From Chitinophagales bacterium (lineage in GTDB: Bacteria; Bacteroidota; Bacteroidia; Chitinophagales; Chitinophagaceae), in contig JACJXQ010000008.1 of the NCBI GenBank assembly GCA_020636495.1, forward strand, positions 2,790,001 through 2,854,000: a stretch of 64,000 nucleotides of DNA. The letters run 5' to 3'. Under the pieces are notes generated by a model. That model did not search any database and was not told the DNA's origin. It worked only from the letters and a program-made list of their open reading frames with translations. A program made the translations under genes and the position numbers. Below are positions 57,341 through 64,000 of this stretch, piece by piece; the first letter of the stretch is position 1; each line of letters starts with the position of its first letter.

Positions 57341-58867
57341 ATGAAGCAAGTACATGTCTTTTTGTTCTTTTTTGCCATTGCTTTTCTTGCCGATAATACC
57401 ATTTACGCACAATTGCCCGGAGAAGGTGATGTACTCAATTACCGCCTGGCAGGATTCACTGCTCCAAAAGACGATAAAGCCACCGGCTACGTTTTCGAGA
57501 TATCGGAGTATGACCTGAACGACAAAGGAGATATCGTAACCAAAGAACTCTTCAGCCAAAGGAGTGACAGCAACAGGACCATTGTGATGCTGCCCGAATT
57601 TGACAAAGGATATATGTGGCGTGCGGGCTACCTGAACGAGAAAGGCAAGGTAAAACACACTACTCCATATTATCATTTCAGAACGGGTAAATACTCAACC
57701 ATCGACACCAGTTTGTTTCGGCTGAAGATCATAGACAGCGCAAAACATCACAAAGACCTGTTCATTGTTATGGACTTTATCTCAGTGATATTTGACATGA
57801 ACGGCAAACCTGTATGGTACCTGCCGGACATACCGCTGGTGAAAGACAAGAACCTGCAGATGAGGGACCTGAAGCCTACCAAAGACCACACCTTTACCGC
57901 CACTACCAACTTCGGCGCTTTTGAGATGGACTACTCCGGTAAGGTACTTTGGCGTGCCCCCAATGACGGTAAAGTGAACGGTGACACGATGGAATATTAC
58001 CACCACGAATTTACCAAACTGGACAATGGTAACTACATGGTAGCATCACTGGAGTATGTAATGAGACGTGTACCCGACGGGATAGAGATAAAACCCGAAA
58101 CGCTGACCAAAGACTACCTGGAAGAACGTGACGGGCATTATTATAAAAAGATCACAGCGGGCAACCTGATAGAGTATAACAAAAAGAAAGAAGTAGTATG
58201 GTCGTGGCGATCGGTAGACCATTTTACCGATGATGATTTTTTCAGGAAACGTGCACTGAACGGCCTGAATACAGACATGCACCTGAACGCCTTTGACTTT
58301 GACGAAAAGAACAAGGTGATATACATGAGTTTCCGCAACACAAATGAAATAGTGAAGATAGCCTACCCTTCAGGCAAAATATTGAATCGTTACGGGGATA
58401 TATGGATCAACGACAGCACCTTGAGCGACAAGAGGATGTTTTACGGGCAGCACTGCGTGCGCAAAAGCGACAACGGTCGCTTATATATGTTCAACAACAA
58501 CTCTAACCCCATGCTGTTGATGTCTGGTCCTGAAAGAATGAAATCTGTATCAAAAGTATCGGTATTTGAAGAGGACAGCAGCAAATCCGGCCTGAAAAAA
58601 GTATGGGAATTTACCTGCGACATAGACACCTTTGCCGAAGCGCATGGTGGCGCCGGCGGCAGTGTAGAAGAACTGCCGGATGGCTGCCTGCTGGTAAGCA
58701 TGGGCTCGGCCAGCAGAATATTCATCGTAGACCCCAAGAAAAAACTGGTGTGGAATGTACTGCCACAGAGTGGCGATGCGAACAACAACTGGTATCCCCT
58801 GGGGCAGTACCGGGCTACCTACCTGACCCGCGAAGAGCTGGAAAAATTTATTTTTAACAAATTTTAA
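57341..58867 (+). CDS. Secreted arylsulfate sulfotransferase-like beta-propeller protein (copy 1)
   Basis: A 508-aa exported protein. The signal peptide ends in DNTIYAQ (about residue 24). A short Ig-like N-terminal part (25-125) precedes a six-bladed propeller like that of arylsulfotransferases (ASST). The four residues used by E. coli AssT have likely counterparts: YYHHEFTKLDNGNYM (His221/222), MHLNAFDFDEKNKVIYMSFR (His314, Arg332) and FYGQHC (His371). It could move sulfate between phenols or act on other aryl donors in the periplasm or outside. No DsbA/B-like partner lies nearby. It is followed 52 bp later by a GEVED-domain protein. Confidence 0.82.
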   Translation: MKQVHVFLFFFAIAFLADNTIYAQLPGEGDVLNYRLAGFTAPKDDKATGYVFEISEYDLNDKGDIVTKELFSQRSDSNRTIVMLPEFDKGYMWRAGYLNEKGKVKHTTPYYHFRTGKYSTIDTSLFRLKIIDSAKHHKDLFIVMDFISVIFDMNGKPVWYLPDIPLVKDKNLQMRDLKPTKDHTFTATTNFGAFEMDYSGKVLWRAPNDGKVNGDTMEYYHHEFTKLDNGNYMVASLEYVMRRVPDGIEIKPETLTKDYLEERDGHYYKKITAGNLIEYNKKKEVVWSWRSVDHFTDDDFFRKRALNGLNTDMHLNAFDFDEKNKVIYMSFRNTNEIVKIAYPSGKILNRYGDIWINDSTLSDKRMFYGQHCVRKSDNGRLYMFNNNSNPMLLMSGPERMKSVSKVSVFEEDSSKSGLKKVWEFTCDIDTFAEAHGGAGGSVEELPDGCLLVSMGSASRIFIVDPKKKLVWNVLPQSGDANNNWYPLGQYRATYLTREELEKFIFNKF

Positions 58868-58919
58868 TGATTTTATCTTATATTGCCTGAAATATTAAAA
58901 AAAAATTAAACCAGGCGAT

Positions 58920-60632
58920 ATGAAAAAAGCTTTACGCAGATCATCATTGATGCTGATATGCTTACTGGTAGCGGGTCTTTCCAATATACAAAAGGCCAAC
59001 GCCCAGTATTGTACCCCAACGTTTTATTACCCATGTAACTGGTACTACTTGTACATCAACTCATTCTCCACTACGGGCGGGAGTACCAACATTACCAGTA
59101 ATAATACAGGTTGCAGCAACACAAGCAGTTATATCTATTATAATACAAGGGTTCATACAGGTATACAAGGCCAGACTGTGAACTTTACATTGGCTAACAC
59201 TCCTTACTACAGCCAGGCCTTCCGCATTTGGGTGGACTTTAACCTGGATGGTGATTTCCTGGATGCGGGTGAGCAGGTATATGCAGGCACCCTGGGTTAC
59301 GGTTCCAGCACTACCGGTTCTTTTACCATTCCGCTTACTGCTACACCGGGCAACTCACGCCTGCGTATCAGGAGTACGTACCAGTACGCATCGGCGCCAC
59401 AACCTTGTGGAAGTGCTTACTATGGTGAGTGCGAAGACTATGGATTCGTGATCGTTGCGGCTTGTTCAACGTCATTCGCCAAAAAGATCGGGCCTACTAC
59501 CGAAGTGTGCGAAAACGGTGCAGGTACCATCAATGTGTATGCTACCAACGGCGCCGGCTACCAATGGCAGATCATGCAGGGTAATTCATTTGTTAACCTG
59601 AGCAACAATGCTACCTACCACGGTGTAACCACACAGACGTTGAGTATGAGCAATATTCCGTCGAACCTGATAGGGGCAAAATTCCGTTGCCTGGTAACAC
59701 CCACCTGCGGTTCTACCATTACCAACCCGTCTGACACGACCATGCTCATCAAACACCCGGATATAAAACTGGTAAGCCAGCCATTATCAGATTCATCTTG
59801 CCAGGGCCTGAATACAACCATTACTTTCAAAGCTGATGATACCGTAAAAGCAGGCAGGTGGCAGATATACAGCAAATCTGCAGGTGGATATGTAGATGTA
59901 ACAATGCCTGCATTCATGCAAAACAAAGACACCCTGTATGCCTTCAACGTATCAGATACGCTGAATGGCGCACTGATCAGGTGCGTATTTGACGGTGTAT
60001 GCGGCACGGCTACTACCAACGACATAAAAATGGTGATCAACCCGATACCTGTTATAGTATCAGACCCTGTTGACCAGAACCTGAAACCGGGTGGTACCGC
60101 CTTCTTCAACGTAAGCGCTACCGGCATTGGTGTAAAATACCAGTGGGCAGTGTCTGATGGTACGGGCAACTATGCCAATGTAAATGATAACGGCATCTAC
60201 TCAGGCTCAAAAACAAACATCCTGAGGGTAGGTAAAGTATCCAGGATACAGGATGGCTTTATGTTCAAGTGTATGATAAAAGGCTCTGGCAACTGCGCCG
60301 GTGCTGCTGATACCAGCGAATCTGCATTGCTGTCTGTTGAACCGATGAACTCAGTAAACGACATAACAAGTGATAACAACATCACCATCTACCCTAACCC
60401 TGCCAAAGGCGAACAGGTAGTGATAAAAACCGATAAGAGCATCAGCGAATACGTGTCTAAATATACCATTACCGACAAAACAGGTAAGACACTGAGCGTA
60501 GGCAACCTGGATGCCAACAGTAATACGACTACAATAAACATCAGCAAGCTGAGCCCCGATGTATACTTCATAACCATACTGGATGTGGAAGAACAACCGG
60601 TAAGGTCTATAAAATTCACCAAGCTGCAGTAA
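58920..60632 (+). CDS. GEVED-domain surface protein with T9SS sorting domain
   Basis: A 570-aa exported protein. The signal ends in QKANAQ (about residue 28). Residues 35-178 form a GEVED domain: FRIWVDFNLDGDFLDAGEQV, TATPGNSRLRIRS and the closing YGECEDYGF. Two or three Ig-like domains follow (GYQWQIMQGNSFVNLSNNAT, VKYQWAVSDGTGNYANVNDN). The last about 90 residues are a type A T9SS domain (ITIYPNPAKGEQVVIKTDKS, ISKLSPDVYFITILD). It is expected on the cell surface as an adhesin or structural protein. It is paired with the sulfotransferase-like gene before it, and the pair is repeated downstream. Confidence 0.88.
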   Translation: MKKALRRSSLMLICLLVAGLSNIQKANAQYCTPTFYYPCNWYYLYINSFSTTGGSTNITSNNTGCSNTSSYIYYNTRVHTGIQGQTVNFTLANTPYYSQAFRIWVDFNLDGDFLDAGEQVYAGTLGYGSSTTGSFTIPLTATPGNSRLRIRSTYQYASAPQPCGSAYYGECEDYGFVIVAACSTSFAKKIGPTTEVCENGAGTINVYATNGAGYQWQIMQGNSFVNLSNNATYHGVTTQTLSMSNIPSNLIGAKFRCLVTPTCGSTITNPSDTTMLIKHPDIKLVSQPLSDSSCQGLNTTITFKADDTVKAGRWQIYSKSAGGYVDVTMPAFMQNKDTLYAFNVSDTLNGALIRCVFDGVCGTATTNDIKMVINPIPVIVSDPVDQNLKPGGTAFFNVSATGIGVKYQWAVSDGTGNYANVNDNGIYSGSKTNILRVGKVSRIQDGFMFKCMIKGSGNCAGAADTSESALLSVEPMNSVNDITSDNNITIYPNPAKGEQVVIKTDKSISEYVSKYTITDKTGKTLSVGNLDANSNTTTINISKLSPDVYFITILDVEEQPVRSIKFTKLQ

Positions 60633-60655
60633 GCATACTGAGTTTGGCAAATAAT

Positions 60656-60685
60656 AAAAAGCCCGTCCGGATGGACGGGCTTTTT
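60656..60685. terminator. Strong intrinsic terminator after the first GEVED gene
   Basis: AAAAAGCCCGTCC pairs perfectly with GGACGGGCTTTTT over 13 bp with a 4-nt loop. It separates the first cassette from the second. Confidence 0.93.
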
Positions 60686-60788
60686 ATATTGCATCACCTT
60701 CTGAAACCGGATGTACTTAAAACATGGTAAATATTATCTTTATAGCCCTTTATTTATTACTATTACTGATAAGCAATATAAATATTGA

Positions 60789-62315
60789 ATGATGCGAACC
60801 GGGTATATTTTAATGACATACTTACTGCTGGCAATGCTGCAAACCGCGCAGGCGCAGGTATTACCCCCCAACAGGACCCAACTAAACTACAGGCTGATAG
60901 GCTTTTCAGTACCTGAAAAAGAAGGAGTAACCGGGTATGAATTTGATGTAGAGGAGGTGATCATTACAGACACGGGAAAGACAGTATATCAACCTGTTTT
61001 CAAAAAAATGTCTGATAACCACCAACTCATAGCCACGGTACCTGGTTTTGGTAAAACATACCGGTGGGAAGTACATTATTACAAAGGCAAAGAAATAGCT
61101 GAAACATCTCCCAAATACATGTTCTCAACGGGGTATAGTATGTATACAGATACTTCAAAATACAGACTTCATGTAACGAAAAACGAAACAAGAGACAATA
61201 ATATGTATATTCTGGTAGATGCGACTAAAACCATTTATGATCTGGACGGCACACCAATATGGTACTTACCTGAAATACCCGGAGTGAATGATGATAATAC
61301 CAATATCCGTGACCTGAAAATAACACCTCAAAACACCATCACATTTCTGACTGAAAAAAATGCTTATGAAATAGATTATAATGGCGATGTTTTATGGAAA
61401 GCCCCCAACAATGGAATTGTGAGCGGAGACAGCATAGAATATTACCACCATGAGTTTACACGTCTTAAAAACGGCAACTATATGGTTGCCGGAAATGAAC
61501 ACTTGTTGATTCCTGTACCTGCCTCAGACTCTGATAGCTACAAAGCGTTTAAACCATTTACATTCATAAATAACAAACCCAATATCAAAACAGAATGTGG
61601 CACGTTGATAGAATACTCACCCTCAGGCAAAGTTGTATGGTCATGGAAATCTTCGGGTATATTCACGAATGACTTCTTTCTTAAACATGCATATAAAAGC
61701 ACAGACAGGAGAAGTATCCGTACCCACCTGAATGCATTTTACTTTGATCAGAAGAATCAGGTTGTATACCTCAGCTACAGGGATGTTAGTAGCATCATTA
61801 AAATTAAATACCCCTCAGGGCAAAAGATCAGAATATATGGCCAACTTGATTCAACCAACAATGAAGTAAAAGGCACATTTTATGGTCAGCACAATTGCAG
61901 CATAACCAATTCCGGTCAGCTCTCATTATACAACAACAATATCTTAGACAACCCAAACTCTGATAAAACAGCGTCACTACTCCTTATCCAGGAACCTAAC
62001 ACTAACAATGACGATCCCGAGCTTTTTTGGGAATTCAGGTGCAAATTTGACAATAATTCGAATTCAGAAGGAAGTAGCGGAGGCAATATGACCGAACTAC
62101 CTGGTGATGCTTTTTTGGTATCAATGGGATCGGCTAGTAAGCTATTTATTTTAATGAAAAACAAAGACTTAGTATGGGAAGCAAATGTTCAAAACAAGAA
62201 AATTAACGGCGATTGGCAAAACATATTGAGTTACAGAGTTAGTCCTTTAAGCAATACCGACAGTATACATGAAATCATTTTTAATTCGAAATACACTTCA
62301 GATATAAAAAAATAG
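60789..62315 (+). CDS. Secreted arylsulfate sulfotransferase-like beta-propeller protein (copy 2)
   Basis: A 508-aa paralogue of copy 1. The signal ends in QTAQAQ (about residue 23). The full layout is shared: VLPPNRTQLNYRLIGFSVPE against the same N-terminal segment of copy 1, YDLDGTPIWYLPEIPGVNDD, and the catalytic-type sites EYYHHEFTRLKNGNYM (His220/221), THLNAFYFDQKNQVVYLSYR (His313, Arg331) and FYGQHN (His368). All four AssT-like positions are kept in both copies, so neither looks degenerate. The gene is more AT-rich than copy 1. It follows a terminator and precedes a GEVED gene by 92 bp. Confidence 0.82.
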   Translation: MMRTGYILMTYLLLAMLQTAQAQVLPPNRTQLNYRLIGFSVPEKEGVTGYEFDVEEVIITDTGKTVYQPVFKKMSDNHQLIATVPGFGKTYRWEVHYYKGKEIAETSPKYMFSTGYSMYTDTSKYRLHVTKNETRDNNMYILVDATKTIYDLDGTPIWYLPEIPGVNDDNTNIRDLKITPQNTITFLTEKNAYEIDYNGDVLWKAPNNGIVSGDSIEYYHHEFTRLKNGNYMVAGNEHLLIPVPASDSDSYKAFKPFTFINNKPNIKTECGTLIEYSPSGKVVWSWKSSGIFTNDFFLKHAYKSTDRRSIRTHLNAFYFDQKNQVVYLSYRDVSSIIKIKYPSGQKIRIYGQLDSTNNEVKGTFYGQHNCSITNSGQLSLYNNNILDNPNSDKTASLLLIQEPNTNNDDPELFWEFRCKFDNNSNSEGSSGGNMTELPGDAFLVSMGSASKLFILMKNKDLVWEANVQNKKINGDWQNILSYRVSPLSNTDSIHEIIFNSKYTSDIKK

Positions 62316-62407
62316 CATTGTTGTCATTTTTTTTATTTAACTTAACCTTCACGTATTACAACTATTAATACATTACCCAAATACACATAATAATAAACAA
62401 CAAGTAT

Positions 62408-64000
62408 ATGAAACTAGTGCGACTCTTATTTTTGCTTGGAGCATTAACTTTAAGTAGTATTGGCTACTCGCAATGTTCCACAACATCAACACCAACCAAC
62501 AACTGTAGCTATGGAGATGCCATCGATGCTTTTACGCTGGCCGGCACCTCAAGTAACCATAGCGGTTGTAACTCAAATACTGCAACAGGATACAGCTTCT
62601 ATAGTACGCCTGTGAGGAACCTGACCATCGGCAGCACGTATTCTTGGTCTGCAAGTGTAGGGGGGTATTACGGCTACGACGAAGGTGTTGCAATATGGAT
62701 AGATCTGAATGGCAATAACCAATATGAATCATCTGAAATGCTGGCCAGTACCAGTCCCAGTACATCGCACAGTGGTTCTATCACAATTCCTGTAACAGCA
62801 ACAGCGGGAACCAATGTAAGAATGCGTGTTCGTTGTGCATATCTGGTTACTATGACCGGTGGACAGGCATGTACAAACAGTGTAGGTTCCTATGGTGAGA
62901 CTGAAGATTATTATGTGAACCTGATCGCTCCTCCACCATGTAGTGGCACACCTTCTCCCGGCAATACATTATCAACAGCCAATGTAGTTTGTAATAGCAG
63001 TACCAGCTTTACCTTATCGCTGCAGAATGCTACCTCCGGTACAGGCGTTACCTACCAGTGGCAATCGTCCAGCAATGGCAGCACATGGAGCAACATAGGC
63101 GGCGCTACCTCATCTACATTAACCACTACTCAAACAGCATCAACTTATTACAGGTGCAATGTAACCTGCAGTGGTAACACAGGTACATCTAATTCAAAAC
63201 TGGTAAGTACTTCGTTCCTGGCATGTTATTGTACGGCCACTACATCAAGTGGCTGTATTTATAGTGATGATATATCTAACGTTACCTTGGGTACTTTAAA
63301 TAATTCAACAGGTTGTACCGCAGCACCTGCCTATGTAAGCTATATCGGGTCTGTAGCGGCACCAAGTATCAATATCGGCTCTACCAACAGCATGTCTGTA
63401 ACGGTAGGTGCAGGTGGTAATGAGAAAGTGACTGTATGGGTAGATTATGACCACAGCGGTACTTTCGATGCTTCGGAATATACTTACTTAGGCACCGGTA
63501 GCGGAACTACCATCACCGGCAACCTGGTGATACCGGCAACAGCACTGACAGGCAGCACAGCCATGAGGGTACGTTGTACCTATGGTAGTACTCCTCCAAG
63601 TTCTACACAGGCTTGTACCAACTTTAGCTATGGCGAAACAGAAGACTATGAAGTGAACCTGGTATGCCCTGCCATCAGCATAGCTACACATCCTTCTAAC
63701 ACTACCATATGCCCTAACAGCAATGCATCTTTCACGGTTGCATCAACAACCGGTGCCGGCCTTACAGCTACTTACCAGTGGCAGGTAAGCACGGGTGGCG
63801 CTTATACCAACGTTACCAATACAGGTGTATATAGTGGTGCTACCACATCTACACTTACACTGACCAACGCGCCTAATACGATGAACGGCTATACTTACCG
63901 TTGCGTAGCTGATAATCCATGCGGCAACTCAGTATACTCAAGCGCAGGCACACTGAATTTCTATACGCCTGCAGTGATCACTACACAACCATCCAGCATC
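62408..64000 (+). CDS. Large GEVED/Ig-domain surface protein (partial, runs off the right edge)
   Basis: From ATG 62408 the frame stays open to the window end (531 codons). The signal peptide is MKLVRLLFLLGALTLSSIG, with cleavage after YSQ. Two GEVED domains are visible: VAIWIDLNGNNQYESSEMLA ending in SYGETEDYYVNL, and VTVWVDYDHSGTFDASEYTY ending in SYGETEDYEVNL. Ig-like units follow each (VTYQWQSSSNGSTWSNIGGA, ATYQWQVSTGGAYTNVTNTG). It is Ser/Thr/Gly-rich and probably ends in a T9SS domain beyond the window. It is the second GEVED partner of a sulfotransferase-like gene and larger than the first. Confidence 0.88.
   Translation, partial: MKLVRLLFLLGALTLSSIGYSQCSTTSTPTNNCSYGDAIDAFTLAGTSSNHSGCNSNTATGYSFYSTPVRNLTIGSTYSWSASVGGYYGYDEGVAIWIDLNGNNQYESSEMLASTSPSTSHSGSITIPVTATAGTNVRMRVRCAYLVTMTGGQACTNSVGSYGETEDYYVNLIAPPPCSGTPSPGNTLSTANVVCNSSTSFTLSLQNATSGTGVTYQWQSSSNGSTWSNIGGATSSTLTTTQTASTYYRCNVTCSGNTGTSNSKLVSTSFLACYCTATTSSGCIYSDDISNVTLGTLNNSTGCTAAPAYVSYIGSVAAPSINIGSTNSMSVTVGAGGNEKVTVWVDYDHSGTFDASEYTYLGTGSGTTITGNLVIPATALTGSTAMRVRCTYGSTPPSSTQACTNFSYGETEDYEVNLVCPAISIATHPSNTTICPNSNASFTVASTTGAGLTATYQWQVSTGGAYTNVTNTGVYSGATTSTLTLTNAPNTMNGYTYRCVADNPCGNSVYSSAGTLNFYTPAVITTQPSSI

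Noticed and set aside
1..64000. tRNA, rRNA and CRISPR arrays
   Set aside because: No T-loop-like GGTTCGAATCC pattern, no rRNA signature and no regular direct-repeat/spacer array was seen on either strand; I could not run a dedicated search.

Overview
The window reads as a chromosomal segment of a Bacteroidota bacterium, most likely order Chitinophagales (Chitinophagaceae-like). The grounds are: Bacteroidota-type -7 promoter boxes (TAnnTTTG) close in front of several genes, weak or absent Shine-Dalgarno sequences, type IX secretion (T9SS) C-terminal sorting domains, GEVED-domain surface proteins, gliding genes gldF/gldG, a murF-alr fusion, and many small lipoproteins with an SCKK-type lipobox. 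The placement rests on gene content only; no rRNA or tRNA gene is visible.

Region 1 (1-19.7 kb, all minus strand) is one surface-polysaccharide locus. It is read from a Wzc-like tyrosine autokinase (17232-19703) into a tightly packed run of 17 genes: GT4, gmd, fcl (GDP-L-fucose), ABC exporter wzm/wzt, sugar aminotransferase (DegT), WbqC, methyltransferase, acetyltransferase, a GH-clan beta-propeller protein, a PhyH dioxygenase, four further glycosyltransferases, a WbpG-type amidotransferase and an AsnB-type amidotransferase cut by the left edge. The logic is: make GDP-fucose and modified amino sugars, assemble the glycan, modify it, export it through Wzm/Wzt.

Region 2 (20-36.6 kb) is housekeeping and metabolism: ClC channel, trmN6, tsaD, glyA, a secreted 753-aa protein with a caspase-like His/Cys C-terminus, PPK2, alpha/beta hydrolase, PHA synthase, an AraC regulator with a lipoprotein, a TPR protein, a VOC protein, MscS and an M23 peptidase. 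The following 526-bp gap holds a well-formed candidate small RNA (promoter box, stem-loop, intrinsic terminator).

Region 3 (37-46 kb) carries gldF-gldG-DUF4340, murF-alr and htpG. Upstream of htpG is a cluster of GTTAAGT/ACTTAAC boxes. Region 4 (46-51.4 kb) is an accessory patch of orphan lipoproteins, a T9SS cargo protein, imperfect intergenic repeats, a decayed lipoprotein copy, and a 5'-truncated RHS gene with a metallopeptidase-like tip, followed by a candidate immunity lipoprotein and abutting a 5'-truncated membrane-protein gene.

Region 5 (51.5-64 kb) has clpB, two paralogous lipoproteins separated by a perfect 44-bp palindrome, mtaB, and a tandemly repeated two-gene cassette (secreted arylsulfotransferase-like propeller + GEVED surface protein, twice); the last gene runs off the right edge.
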